Source: Pelagibius sp048268885
GTDB lineage: Bacteria; Pseudomonadota; Alphaproteobacteria; Kiloniellales; Kiloniellaceae
Direction: 5' to 3'
NCBI GenBank assembly: GCA_048268885.1
Contig: JBLWUP010000022.1
Location: 24,348 to 88,347, forward strand
Length of the DNA: 64,000 nt
The notes beneath the pieces were generated by a model, which was given only the letters and a program-made list of their open reading frames with translations, did not search any database and was not told the DNA's origin. Both the position numbers and the translations under genes were made by a program. Of this stretch, positions 34,187 to 44,934 are shown in pieces; the first letter of the stretch is position 1, and each line of letters begins with the position of its first letter.

Positions 34187-35259
34187 GCGGCGTGCAGCAG
34201 TCCCTTGGTGTAGCCCAGCGCAAAGGCGAAGAAGCGTTCGCGCGCCGGATCGAGGTCGGAAGCCGGCACATGGTCGGGGCAGAGGATGCCCTGGAAGCCG
34301 ACTTCCCGGTAGGCGCGCAGGGCGGCGGCCATGTCGACGTCGCCTTCATCCGGAAAGCACTCGGAGAAGTCGCAGTAGCCGCCCTTGATATTGCGGAAGT
34401 GCACCATGTAGATGCGCCCGCGCCCGCCGATGCGCCGGATCGCCTCGACCACGTAGGGCGAGGGATCGCGCGACATTTCCGCCACGGTACCCTGGCAGAA
34501 GTTGATGCCGTGGGCCGCACTCCCCGGCGCCAGGTCGAGGAAACGCTCCATGCCCTCGATGGAGCCGACCACGTGCTCGACGCCGTTGAGGCCGCCCTTC
34601 GGAAAGGCCGGGTCGTGCGGATGCGCGGCGAGCCTGATCCCGGCCTGCTCCGCCGCCGGCACGAGGACCTCGACGAGCTGCTCCAGCGCCGACCAGGCCT
34701 GCGCCGCGGTGACGCCCTTGATCTGTTCGGCGACCACCTGGCCGACCGCCTCCACCGTGCCCGCCGCGTTGACGGCGATGTCCGCGCCGGCGGCGCCGCC
34801 GCCCGGATGGCCGACACCCCAGTACGAGTGGGCGCGGTCGGCCTGCGGCGAATAGTCGGCGGCGCGGAAGGTGCTTTCCAGCACGCCGCCCCGGCCGCGG
34901 CGGCGGCCGGTGCGGGGGATCCCGACCATCTGGATGTTGTACTTCAGCAGATCGAGGCCGCCCTCGGCGGCGGCGCGGATGTCCGCCTGCATCTTGGCGG
35001 CACGCCGAGCGGCGCGCTCGCGGTCGTAGATCGTGTCGAGCAGGAAGGCGCCGACGTCGAGCGCCATGCACTCGAGGGTCAGCCCGAAGCCCTCCACCCA
35101 GCGGCGGTAGTCGGCCACCTTGGCGGCGTCCCACAGGCCGTCCGGCCCTTCGAGCTGGGTATTGGGGCGGGTGTCCAGCACCACATGCCCGACGCCGAAC
35201 TGGGTCGAGAGGCGCAGGCGCTCCGCCGTGGGGTTGATGATCTGCTCGCCGATATACAT
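34183..35259 (-). CDS. UxuA-like mannonate dehydratase family protein
   Basis: TIM-barrel protein of 358 aa. The C-terminal block MVHFRNIKGGYCDFSECFPDEGDVDM followed by ILCPDHVP matches mannonate dehydratase, where the His and Asp residues bind Mn/Fe. The N-terminal half is more divergent and closer to general sugar-acid isomerases of the xylose isomerase-like fold, so substrate may differ from mannonate. Coupled to the UxaA-type gene downstream by ATGA overlap; the RraA-like gene precedes it after 4 bases. Confidence 0.82.
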   Translation of the reverse strand: MYIGEQIINPTAERLRLSTQFGVGHVVLDTRPNTQLEGPDGLWDAAKVADYRRWVEGFGLTLECMALDVGAFLLDTIYDRERAARRAAKMQADIRAAAEGGLDLLKYNIQMVGIPRTGRRRGRGGVLESTFRAADYSPQADRAHSYWGVGHPGGGAAGADIAVNAAGTVEAVGQVVAEQIKGVTAAQAWSALEQLVEVLVPAAEQAGIRLAAHPHDPAFPKGGLNGVEHVVGSIEGMERFLDLAPGSAAHGINFCQGTVAEMSRDPSPYVVEAIRRIGGRGRIYMVHFRNIKGGYCDFSECFPDEGDVDMAAALRAYREVGFQGILCPDHVPASDLDPARERFFAFALGYTKGLLHAA

Positions 35260-35263
35260 GGTT

Positions 35264-35983
35264 CTAGCGGCCGTTCTCTTGGCGCCAGGCCTTGAACTTC
35301 TCCAGGTTCTCTTCCTTGGTCGCCGGGTAAAGCCCGATGATGGTCTCGCCGGCCTTCACCCGCTCGGAGACGAAGTCCTCGAAGGCGGTCATCTCGTGCG
35401 CTTCCGCGGCCACCTCGTCGGCCAAGTCGGCCGGAATGATGATCACGCTGTCGTCGTCGCCGACGACGATATCGCCCGGAAAGACCGGGACGTCGCCGCA
35501 GCCGATGGGCACGTTCAGGTCGAGGGCCTCGTGACGGGTCAGGTTGGTTGGCGAGGAGGGCCGGTTGTGATAGGCCGGGATCTCCAGCTCGGCGATCTTC
35601 ATGGCGTCGCGGAAACCCCCGTCGCTGACGATGCCGGCGACGCCGCGCGCCTGCAGGCGCGTAACCAGGATATCGCCGGCGGAAGCGGCGCGCGGGTCCT
35701 TGCGGCTGTCGATCACCATCACGGCGCCCACGGGGCATTCCTCCACCCCCTTGCGCTGCGGATGGTCGGGATTGCGGAACACGTCGATGCCGTTACGGTC
35801 CTCGCGCGCGGGGATGTAGCGCAGGGTGTAGGCCGGGCCGACCATGTTGCGGCCTTTTGCCTTCAGCGGGCGCACGTCCTGGATCGTCTGGTTGCGGAAA
35901 CCGCGCTTGAACAGCGCCGTCGCCAGCGTAGCGACGGAGACGTGCAGCAGCTTGTCGCGGGTTTGCGGCTTCAACTCGGTCAT
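35264..35983 (-). CDS. RraA-family protein (aldolase/decarboxylase-like)
   Basis: Protein of 239 aa from ATG 35983 (a GTG at 35998, just after the preceding stop, would add five residues). The RraA fold is recognisable by VGPAYTLRYIPARED, AVMVIDSRKDPRAASAGDILVTRLQARGVAGIVSDGGFRD and GDVVVGDDDSV-like motifs; here the last reads GDIVVGDDDSV. In catabolic operons these proteins act as metal-dependent 4-hydroxy-4-methyl-2-oxoglutarate/4-carboxy-4-hydroxy-2-oxoadipate aldolases or oxaloacetate decarboxylases rather than RNase regulators. The operon context favours an enzymatic role here. Confidence 0.85.
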   Translation of the reverse strand: MTELKPQTRDKLLHVSVATLATALFKRGFRNQTIQDVRPLKAKGRNMVGPAYTLRYIPAREDRNGIDVFRNPDHPQRKGVEECPVGAVMVIDSRKDPRAASAGDILVTRLQARGVAGIVSDGGFRDAMKIAELEIPAYHNRPSSPTNLTRHEALDLNVPIGCGDVPVFPGDIVVGDDDSVIIIPADLADEVAAEAHEMTAFEDFVSERVKAGETIIGLYPATKEENLEKFKAWRQENGR

Positions 35984-35999
35984 CGTCGGGTCATCCACT

Positions 36000-37739
36000 T
36001 CAATTGATCTCGGGCTCGCCCACCGGTGGGCCGAACTCGGTCTTCAGGAAATCGAAATCGCAGCCCTTGTCGGCCTGCTCGATGTGCTTGGCGAAAATCC
36101 AGCCGTAGCCGCGTCCGTAGCGCGGCTCCGGCGCGCGCCACTCCGCGCGGCGGCGGGCGAGTTCCTCGTCGGAGACCCGCATGTTCAAGCTGCGGTTCGG
36201 AATATCCACTTCGACGATGTCGCCGTCGCGCAGCAGCGCCAGCGGCCCGCCGACATAGGCTTCCGGCGCCACGTGCAGCACGCAGGCGCCGTAGGAGGTG
36301 CCGGACATGCGCGCATCCGAAAGGCGCAGCATGTCGCGGTGGCCCTGCTTCAGCAGCGCCTTGGGCATGGGGATCATGCCCCACTCCGGCATGCCCGGCC
36401 CGCCTTGCGGCCCGGCGTTGCGCAGCACCAGCACCGTGTCGGGGCCGATGTCCAGATCCTCGTCGTCGATGATCTTCTTCAACTCGGCATAGCTGTCGGC
36501 GACCAGGGCCGGGCCGGCGTGCTGGTAGAACTTCGGATCGCAGGCCGCCGGCTTGATAACCGCGCCGTCGGGCGCCAGGTTGCCGCGCAGCACCGCCAGC
36601 GAGCCTTCGTGGTAGACCGGCTTGTCGAGCGGACGGATGACGTCGTCGTTGTAGACTTCCGCGCCTTCCAGCGTCTCGCCCAGGGTCTGCCCGCTGACGG
36701 TGAGGGCCGCGCCGTCCAGCTTGTCGCCCAGGGTCGCCATCAGGCCGCGCAGGCCGCCGGCGTAGAAGAAGTCCTCCATCAGGTAGCCCTTGCCGGAGGG
36801 ACGCACGTTGGCGATGACCGGCGTGCTGTGGCCGATGCGGTCCAGGTCGTCGAGCGCCAGGTCCACGCCGGCGCGCCGCGCCATGGCGATGAGGTGGATG
36901 ATGGCGTTGGTCGAACAGCCCATGGCCATGGCGACCGTCACCGCGTTCTTCACCGCGGCGCCGGTCACGATGCGATCCGGGGTCAGGTCCTCCCACACCA
37001 TCTCGACGATGCGCCGCCCGGCGGCCGCGCACATGCGCTGGTGGTTGGCGTCGGCGGCCGGGATCGAGCTGGCGCCGGGCAGCGTCAGGCCCAGCGCCTC
37101 GGCGATGGCCGTCATGGTGGAAGCCGTGCCCATGGTCATGCAGTGGCCGTAGGAGCGCGCGATGCCGCCCTCGACGCCGGCCCACTCTTCCTTGCTGATC
37201 TTGCCGGCGCGGCGCTCGTCCCAGTACTTGAAGCCGTCGGTGCCGGAGCCCAGCACCTGGCCCTTGTAGTTGCCGCGCAACATCGGCCCGGCGGTGACGT
37301 AGACGAAGGGAATGCCCATCGACAGCGCGCCCATGACCAGGCCCGGCGTGGTCTTGTCGCAGCCGCCCATCAGGATGGCGCCGTCGACCGGGTGGGAGCG
37401 CAGCAGCTCCTCCGTCTCCATCGCCAGCATGTTGCGGTAGAGCATGGTCGTCGGCTTGACGAAATTCTCCGACAGCGACAGCGCCGGCAGTTCCATGGGG
37501 AAGCCGCCCGCCTGGAAGACGCCGCGCTTGATGTCCTCGACGCGGTGCTTGAAGTGCATGTGGCAGGGCTGCGCGTCCGACCAGGTATTGAGGATCGCGA
37601 TGATCGGCTTGCCCTGCCAGTCCTCCGCCGCGTAGCCCATCTGCATGGTGCGCGAACGGTGGCCGAAGGAACGGAAGTCGTCCGGCGCCATCCAGCGCGC
37701 GCTGCGCAGCTCTTCGTATGTCTTCTTCTTTGTCGTCAC
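36000..37739 (-). CDS. IlvD/Edd-family sugar-acid dehydratase (arabinonate/xylonate type)
   Basis: Iron-sulphur dehydratase of 579 aa. The cluster cysteines sit in SDAQPCHMHFK, LMGGCDKTTPG and YGHCMTMGTAST, as in L-arabinonate and D-xylonate dehydratases with a [2Fe-2S] cluster. The C-terminal signature SDARMSGTSYGACVLHVAPEA is that of the pentonate branch, not of dihydroxyacid dehydratase. The product would be a 2-keto-3-deoxypentonate, which the aldolase or, after further dehydration, the semialdehyde dehydrogenase downstream could use. Confidence 0.92.
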   Translation of the reverse strand: MTTKKKTYEELRSARWMAPDDFRSFGHRSRTMQMGYAAEDWQGKPIIAILNTWSDAQPCHMHFKHRVEDIKRGVFQAGGFPMELPALSLSENFVKPTTMLYRNMLAMETEELLRSHPVDGAILMGGCDKTTPGLVMGALSMGIPFVYVTAGPMLRGNYKGQVLGSGTDGFKYWDERRAGKISKEEWAGVEGGIARSYGHCMTMGTASTMTAIAEALGLTLPGASSIPAADANHQRMCAAAGRRIVEMVWEDLTPDRIVTGAAVKNAVTVAMAMGCSTNAIIHLIAMARRAGVDLALDDLDRIGHSTPVIANVRPSGKGYLMEDFFYAGGLRGLMATLGDKLDGAALTVSGQTLGETLEGAEVYNDDVIRPLDKPVYHEGSLAVLRGNLAPDGAVIKPAACDPKFYQHAGPALVADSYAELKKIIDDEDLDIGPDTVLVLRNAGPQGGPGMPEWGMIPMPKALLKQGHRDMLRLSDARMSGTSYGACVLHVAPEAYVGGPLALLRDGDIVEVDIPNRSLNMRVSDEELARRRAEWRAPEPRYGRGYGWIFAKHIEQADKGCDFDFLKTEFGPPVGEPEIN

Positions 37740-37779
37740 GCCAGGATTCCTAACAAAATATCAGGCAAAGCCCGCACCA

Positions 37780-37902
37780 TCAGGCAAAGCCACGGGCCAG
37801 GGCGAACATCAGGCCGATCAGCCCCGCCGCCAGCAGCAGCCCGCAGAGCCACGGCCAGAGGCCGTAGGCGTTCATGTCCGCCTTGCTGTCGCGTCCGATC
37901 AT
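37780..37902 (-). CDS. 40-aa single-helix membrane protein next to the TRAP permease
   Basis: Short open frame starting at ATG 37902 with AAAGGAG six bases upstream, an ideal ribosome-binding site. The product begins MIGRDSKADMNAYGLWPW and continues with one hydrophobic helix (residues about 15-36) ending GLMFALARGFA. It lies between the fused TRAP permease gene and the IlvD-type dehydratase gene on the same strand. I know no named family for it. It could be a TRAP accessory subunit or a small membrane regulator; the good ribosome site and helix argue it is translated. Confidence 0.65.
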   Translation of the reverse strand: MIGRDSKADMNAYGLWPWLCGLLLAAGLIGLMFALARGFA

Positions 37903-37924
37903 TTCAGGCTCCTTTCTGCATGGC

Positions 37925-40003
37925 TCAGTTGCCCAGGGCCGTGGGCAGCCACAGCGCGATCTGCGGGAACATCATCACCAGGATCAGGCCGACGACCTGC
38001 AGGGCGATGAAGGGCAGCACGGAGATGAAGATCTCCTGCAGGCTGACGTCCTTGGGCGCCACCGACTTCAGCCAGAAGCAGGCCGGACCGAAGGGCGGCG
38101 AGAGGAAGTAGATCTGGATGTTCATCACGAAGAGGACGCCGAACCAGATCTTCGCCTGGTCCTCGGTGAGGCCCAGCTCCGGCGCCAGGGTCATGACCAC
38201 CGGGGCGAAGACCGGCACGGTGATGAAGACGATGGCGATCCATTCCATGAAAGTCCCGAGGATCACCAGGATCGCCATCATCATGAGGATGACGCCCATG
38301 GCCGGCAGGCCCAAGTCGAGGAACAGCGAGCGCATGAAATCGCCGCCGCCGACCAGGTTGAAGATGCCGACGAAGGAGACCGCGCCGAGGATCAGCCAGA
38401 TGATGGTCCCCACTGTGGTCATGGAGCCGAGCAGCGCCGCCTGGAGGACGGGCCACTTCATCTCGTGGCGCACCGCGGCCACCACGATGGCACCGATGCA
38501 GCCGACGGCGGCGGCCTCGGTCACCGAGGCGACACCGCCGTAGATCGACCCCATGACCGCGCCGATGAGGGCGATGCAGAGCAGCACCGCGTTCATGCGG
38601 GCGCGCGACAGCTTGTTGCTGCGCCCCGTCATGGCCTCCACTTCCTTGGCGGTGGGGGCCAGCTTGGGATTGAGGTTCACGCGCAGCAGGACGTAGAGCG
38701 CATAGAAGACCGCCAGCATGAGGCCGGGCACGGCGCCCGCCATGAAGAGGTCGCCGATGCCGACCTCGGCGGAGAGGCCGTAGACGATCATGATGATCGA
38801 GGGCGGAATCAGCGTCGCCAGGGCGCCGGAAGCGCAGATCAGGCCGATGGTCAGCTTGCGGTCGTAGCCCAGGCGGAACATCTGCGGCAGGGCGACCAGG
38901 CCCAGCATGACGATCTCGCCGCCCATGACGCCGGACATGGCGGCCAGGATCACCGCCACCACGACGGTCTGCACCGCGACGCCGCCGCGCAGGTTGCCGG
39001 CGAAGATCGACATGGCGTCGAAGAGGTCCTCGGCGATGCCCGCGCGCTCCAGGATCGAGGCCATGAGCACGAAGAAGGGAATGGCGACCAGGGTGTAGTG
39101 GTCGAGCAGGCCGGCCGCGTTGGTGGACACCAGGTAGAGCCCGCGCGGCCCGAAGAAGGCCACCGCCATGAGTACCGAGACGATGAGCGTGACAATGCCC
39201 AGCGGCATGCCGGTCATCATCAGCGCGATCAGCAGCACGACCATGATCACCGAGACGGTGCCCAGGTCGTAGGAGCGCATATCGACCACCTGGCGCGGGT
39301 CCAGCGCCTCGCCGATGCCGGAGAAAAAACCCTGGATCGTGCCGAAGGCGCTGTCGGCGCCGCTGTAATGCGCGACGAGGGCGACCAGGAAGTAGAAGGT
39401 CATGAGGGCGCCGAGCGTCTTCACGGCGCCGCGCCAGGCCGTGGTCTCGAAATGCCGGTGCAGGTTCACCGTCAGCTGGGCGAGATAGAGGAAGCCGCCC
39501 ACCATCAGCAGCACCTTGAGGATCATCGGCATGGGCGAGTTGAAGGCGCTGCCCGTGCGCTCGACATGGTCGACGGCCGTGTAGGCGCGGATCGCCGCGT
39601 CGCTCAACAGCAGGAAGAGCGCCAGGATGCCGACCACCATGGCGACGAGGTCGAGCCACCAGCGCACCCGATCGGAAGCCATGACATGGAACACGGTGAT
39701 GCCGATGTGGCGCTGCTTCAGCGTCACGTAGCCGGAGGAAATCATCCAGGAGGCGGCGCAGAGCACCATGACCACCTCGAAGGCCCACTGGGTCGGCGCG
39801 TTGAACACATAGCGCGCCACGACTTCCCAGAGCGTGGCGCCGGCGGCCACAAGGTAGAGCGCCGAAACCGTGATGCCGGCGAAGTGGCTGATGTGATCGA
39901 CGATGCCGTAGCGGTCGAAGGGCAGCGCGGCCTCTTCGTGCAGCGGATCGTCGGCCGCGATCTCGATGTCAGTCTCTTCGAGGGTGTCGGTTGTCTGGCT
40001 CAT
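37925..40003 (-). CDS. TRAP transporter permease, fused small and large subunits (DctQ-DctM)
   Basis: Membrane protein of 692 aa. Residues about 30-200 form the four-helix DctQ part (VVARYVFNAPTQWAFEVVMVLCAASWM, YVTLKQRHIGITVF), and about 245-690 form the DctM elevator domain (ERAGIAEDLFDAMSIFAG, GVMGGEIVMLGLVALPQM, ATLIPPSIIMIVYG). It uses the sodium gradient to import an organic acid delivered by the DctP protein encoded upstream. In this operon the cargo is most likely a sugar acid. Separated from the dctP gene by a strong hairpin. Confidence 0.93.
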   Translation of the reverse strand: MSQTTDTLEETDIEIAADDPLHEEAALPFDRYGIVDHISHFAGITVSALYLVAAGATLWEVVARYVFNAPTQWAFEVVMVLCAASWMISSGYVTLKQRHIGITVFHVMASDRVRWWLDLVAMVVGILALFLLLSDAAIRAYTAVDHVERTGSAFNSPMPMILKVLLMVGGFLYLAQLTVNLHRHFETTAWRGAVKTLGALMTFYFLVALVAHYSGADSAFGTIQGFFSGIGEALDPRQVVDMRSYDLGTVSVIMVVLLIALMMTGMPLGIVTLIVSVLMAVAFFGPRGLYLVSTNAAGLLDHYTLVAIPFFVLMASILERAGIAEDLFDAMSIFAGNLRGGVAVQTVVVAVILAAMSGVMGGEIVMLGLVALPQMFRLGYDRKLTIGLICASGALATLIPPSIIMIVYGLSAEVGIGDLFMAGAVPGLMLAVFYALYVLLRVNLNPKLAPTAKEVEAMTGRSNKLSRARMNAVLLCIALIGAVMGSIYGGVASVTEAAAVGCIGAIVVAAVRHEMKWPVLQAALLGSMTTVGTIIWLILGAVSFVGIFNLVGGGDFMRSLFLDLGLPAMGVILMMMAILVILGTFMEWIAIVFITVPVFAPVVMTLAPELGLTEDQAKIWFGVLFVMNIQIYFLSPPFGPACFWLKSVAPKDVSLQEIFISVLPFIALQVVGLILVMMFPQIALWLPTALGN

Positions 40004-40119
40004 GGAGGCGACCTTTGCCGTTCCCGAGCGCCGTGCGGGCGGTGGCGGTTGCGAGATGCCGGCCCGCGGCGGGCGCGGGGACCCACGCCGGAGCGCAGGT
40101 CCGATCCGGGAAGAAAGGA

Positions 40120-40148
40120 GGCCGCGCCCCTGGCGAAAGGGCGCGGCC
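40120..40148 (-). terminator. Intercistronic hairpin after the TRAP binding-protein gene
   Basis: A perfect 10-bp stem (GGCCGCGCCC with GGGCGCGGCC) and a 9-base loop, 7 bases after the dctP stop on the minus strand, followed by the pyrimidine-rich TCCTTTCTTCC. Probably an attenuator or 3'-end stabiliser giving more binding protein than permease. Confidence 0.6.
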
Positions 40149-40155
40149 GTCCCGA

Positions 40156-41205
40156 CTAGAAGTCCTGCTTCAGCAGGCCGATCTGCTTCATGAAGGCGAT
40201 GTGCGAGGCATAGACCTCCTGGGCCATCTCCGAGGAGCCGGCATAGTCTTTCCAGGCGCCCACCGCGATCTCGCGGAACTTGTCCCGCTCGGCCTGGGGC
40301 CAGTCGATGACCGTCAGGTCGCCGGCCGCCTTGTCGCGGGCCACCAGCTTGCGGTCTTCCATGTCGACGATGCGGCGCATGTCGTTGTAGGCGGCGAGAT
40401 ACCAGGTCTCCAGCGCCGTCCGCTCGGCCGGGCTCATCTGGTCCCAGGCGCTCTGCGACACGGTGAACTGCAGGATCGGCGTGGAGTGGATGCCCGGGAA
40501 GATCGGGAACTTGGCGATCTTGTGCAGGCCGTTGGCGTCATTGTTGGCGTAGGCCGAGTTGTCGGCCGCGTCGATGACGCCCTTCTCCAGCGCGGTATAG
40601 ACCTCGGAGCCCGGCAGGGAAACCGGCGAAGCGCCGGCGCGCTTGAAGACCTCGGAGGCGAGGCCTTCCGGCGAACGCACCTTCACGCCCGCGAAGTCGG
40701 CGACACTGTTGATCGGCACCTTGGAGACGAAGGCCTCGCGGGCATAGGCGCCGCAGCCGACGACGTGCACGCCCGGCTGGAACTTGTCGTACAGCTTCTG
40801 CAGCATTTCCTTGCCGCCGCCGTCGGCGCAGTAGGTCTGGATCTGATCGGCACTGTCGTAGCCGGCGATGAGATCGCCCATCAGCGCGAAGGCCGGGTCG
40901 CGCCCGGCGAAGTAGTTGATGGAGGTCAGGTCGCCGTCGAGGATGCCCATGGAGACCGCTTCCGGGGTCTCGCGGTGGGGCACCACGGATTTGATCGGCA
41001 GCAGTTCGATCTCCAGCGAACCGCCCGTCATTTCCTTCAGTTTCGGCACCCACTTCTCATTGAGAAAGGCCAGCGTGAAGTGGCTGGCCGTCGAACTGGT
41101 CTGCACCTTCAGCGTCTTCGCCTCAGCGGCCGCGCCCAGGCTGATTCCAAGCGCCGCCGCGAGGGCCACGACCGTAGAAAATGCCCCTAACTTATTGAAT
41201 TCCAT
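40156..41205 (-). CDS. dctP: TRAP transporter substrate-binding protein (DctP family)
   Basis: Periplasmic binding protein of 349 aa with a Sec signal peptide (residues 1-29, cut near AAAEA-KTLKVQ). The conserved arginine that grips the substrate carboxylate is in GVKVRSPEGLASEVF, followed by PVSLPGSEVYTALEKGVIDAAD. It is the first gene of the minus-strand sugar-acid operon and is transcribed divergently from the GntR gene at 41369. The ligand is expected to be an aldonic or uronic acid, by context. Confidence 0.93.
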   Translation of the reverse strand: MEFNKLGAFSTVVALAAALGISLGAAAEAKTLKVQTSSTASHFTLAFLNEKWVPKLKEMTGGSLEIELLPIKSVVPHRETPEAVSMGILDGDLTSINYFAGRDPAFALMGDLIAGYDSADQIQTYCADGGGKEMLQKLYDKFQPGVHVVGCGAYAREAFVSKVPINSVADFAGVKVRSPEGLASEVFKRAGASPVSLPGSEVYTALEKGVIDAADNSAYANNDANGLHKIAKFPIFPGIHSTPILQFTVSQSAWDQMSPAERTALETWYLAAYNDMRRIVDMEDRKLVARDKAAGDLTVIDWPQAERDKFREIAVGAWKDYAGSSEMAQEVYASHIAFMKQIGLLKQDF

Positions 41206-41276
41206 TGTTTCCTCCCCTTGGGGTCTTTTTTTGATGTGCGACTGCCGAAAGACAGCCTTAATATGACAGTTCTATG

Positions 41277-41288
41277 CTAATATATTAG
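41277..41288. promoter_or_regulatory. Palindrome in the dctP-gntR divergent promoter region
   Basis: CTAATATATTAG is a perfect 12-bp palindrome in the AT-rich 163-base gap between the divergent dctP and GntR genes. Position and symmetry fit an FCD-type GntR operator or overlap with a -10 element; the role is inferred. Confidence 0.45.
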
Positions 41289-41368
41289 TAGATCAGTTGA
41301 AGCAACGAGATTCTTGCGCTATCTAGGGACTGCAGCCTGCCCGGCACTCCCACCGCAAACGGAACCCC

Positions 41369-42100
41369 ATGGCCCTTTCGATCCCAGACGACCGCCTTGC
41401 CCTCGCCGGAGCCCTGCGTGGCGCTGGCCGGGAGTCGACCTCGGCGGCGCAGCGGGTCTACGACGACCTGCGCGAACGTATTGTCGGTCTGGAGTTGCCG
41501 CCGGGCGCCACCCTGTCCCGGGTCGAGCTGGCCCGCGAATACGACGTGAGCCTGACGCCGATCCGCGAAGCCATGCAGCGCCTGGAACAGGACGGCCTGA
41601 TCAAGATCTATCCGCAGTCCAAGACCGTGGTGACGAAGATCGATGTCGCCCAGCTCTACGAGGTGCATTTCCTGCGCGTCGCCGTGGAGGTCGAGGTGGC
41701 GCGCCGCCTCGCCGAGACACCGGACGCGCCCCAGGTGAAGAAGGCGCGGGCGATTCTCACCATGCAGGACACCCTGGTCGGCAACCTGGAGGAAATCGCG
41801 CTGTTCAATGAACTCGACGAAGCCTTCCACCAGACGCTCTTCGCCGGGGTCGGGCAGCTGAACCTGCACGACATGCTGAGAGCCAAGACGGGGCACCTGA
41901 CGCGCGTGCGCCGCCTCGACCTGCCGAAGGAAGGCAAGGTCCGGCGGATCATGAAAGGGCACTGGGCCGTGCTCAAGGCGATCGAGGCCGGCGACCCGCT
42001 GGCCGCCCAGGAGGCCATGCGCGACCATTTGGCCGGCACGGTCAAGCGCATCGAAGAGCTGCGCAGCGAGCACCCCGACTACTTCAACGCCGCAGCCTGA
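41369..42100 (+). CDS. GntR-family regulator, FCD type, of the sugar-acid operon
   Basis: Regulator of 243 aa. Winged helix at about 30-95 (LSRVELAREYDVSLTPIREAMQRLEQDGLIKI) and FCD domain at about 100-235, where Asp and three His residues bind a metal and an organic acid. It is divergent from the TRAP/dehydratase operon, the usual relation between an FCD repressor and a uronate or aldonate operon it derepresses on binding the substrate. It is a different branch from the GntR gene at 45. Confidence 0.93.
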   Translation: MALSIPDDRLALAGALRGAGRESTSAAQRVYDDLRERIVGLELPPGATLSRVELAREYDVSLTPIREAMQRLEQDGLIKIYPQSKTVVTKIDVAQLYEVHFLRVAVEVEVARRLAETPDAPQVKKARAILTMQDTLVGNLEEIALFNELDEAFHQTLFAGVGQLNLHDMLRAKTGHLTRVRRLDLPKEGKVRRIMKGHWAVLKAIEAGDPLAAQEAMRDHLAGTVKRIEELRSEHPDYFNAAA

Positions 42101-42133
42101 GTCGAGCCGCAGACGCAGGCGAGCCTTGGCGCG

Positions 42134-43927
<1,794 letters not shown>

Positions 43928-43960
43928 CGACCGGTCCCGGGCATCACTCGAGCCCGCCCA

Positions 43961-44905
43961 TCAATCCAACACGACCCGCGGGAAGTAGAAGGAGACGATC
44001 CAGTTCGGCTGGTCGACGATCTCGCTGATCCGCAGGTCGCCGCAGGCCGAGCACAGCATGTAGGCCTCGACCGGCGCCATGCCGTGACGCCCGGCCAGCA
44101 GGTCGACCATCTGGGCGACCGCCGCCTGCGCGCCCGCAAAGAGGTCTTCGCCGACGCCGGTGGTCACTTCGTAGCCCTTTTCGTCCAGATGGCGCGTCAC
44201 CGGACCCGGCGTGGTGAAGCGCGGCATCTTCAAGTTCGCGCCTTTCACCAGGTCAAGGGTCAGCACGACGTTCATCGGGCTTTCGATGGCGGTGCCGCAG
44301 ACCTCGCCGTCGCCCTGCGCCGCGTGGGTGTCGCCGATGGAGAACAGCGCCCCGGCCACCTCGACCGGCAGGTAGAGCTCCGTCCCCGCCGCCAGATCGC
44401 GGATATCCATGTTGCCGCCGACCCGGCGCGGCGGCACCACGGAGTGCAGCCCCGGCTCGGCCGGCGCCAGGCCGATGGTGCCGGCGAAGGGTTTCAGGGG
44501 CACCTTGCCGCCGGGCCCGAAGAGCGCCGGGGCCAGGCTGCCCGCATCGTACTTCCAGACATGCAGCGCGGCCTCGGTGAAGTCCTCGGCCAGCAGGCCG
44601 AAGCCCGGGATGTTCGCCGTCCAGCCGAAGCCGGAAGGCTTGAATTCATGGAGGGTCACCTTGACCGCGTCACCCGGCTCGGCCCCGTCGACGAAGACCG
44701 GGCCGGTGACCGGGTTCACCTTGCCGAAATCCAGGGCGGCCACGTCGGCCACCGTGGAGTCCTTGGTGAGCTGGCCGCCGGAGGCGTCGAGACACTCGAA
44801 CTCGATGGTGCTGCCCGGCGCAACGGTCATGACGGGTGGGATCGAATGATCCCACCCGAAATGATGGTGCGTCCCATGAATGGTGTAGTCATGGTTCTTG
44901 CACAT
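43961..44905 (-). CDS. Acetamidase/formamidase family hydrolase
   Basis: Amidase of 314 aa (FmdA_AmdA family). GTHHHFGWD near residue 11-20 and VFVDGAEPGDAVKVTLHEFKP around 88-108 are family landmarks; GDTHAAQGDGEVCGTAIES is the conserved central block. It hydrolyses formamide, acetamide or related short amides to ammonia and acid in the cytoplasm. Lying in an operon controlled by an AmiC/AmiR pair and next to a peptide/amide importer, it probably acts on the imported amide. Confidence 0.9.
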   Translation of the reverse strand: MCKNHDYTIHGTHHHFGWDHSIPPVMTVAPGSTIEFECLDASGGQLTKDSTVADVAALDFGKVNPVTGPVFVDGAEPGDAVKVTLHEFKPSGFGWTANIPGFGLLAEDFTEAALHVWKYDAGSLAPALFGPGGKVPLKPFAGTIGLAPAEPGLHSVVPPRRVGGNMDIRDLAAGTELYLPVEVAGALFSIGDTHAAQGDGEVCGTAIESPMNVVLTLDLVKGANLKMPRFTTPGPVTRHLDEKGYEVTTGVGEDLFAGAQAAVAQMVDLLAGRHGMAPVEAYMLCSACGDLRISEIVDQPNWIVSFYFPRVVLD

Positions 44906-44934
44906 GCTTCAGACACGTCCTTTCTTAATGGACT

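Noticed and set aside
37760..37791. Two copies of ATCAGGCAAAGCC as a possible CRISPR-like or attachment repeat
   Set aside because: Only two copies, 19 bases apart, one covering the end of the small membrane protein gene; no array and no integrase nearby.
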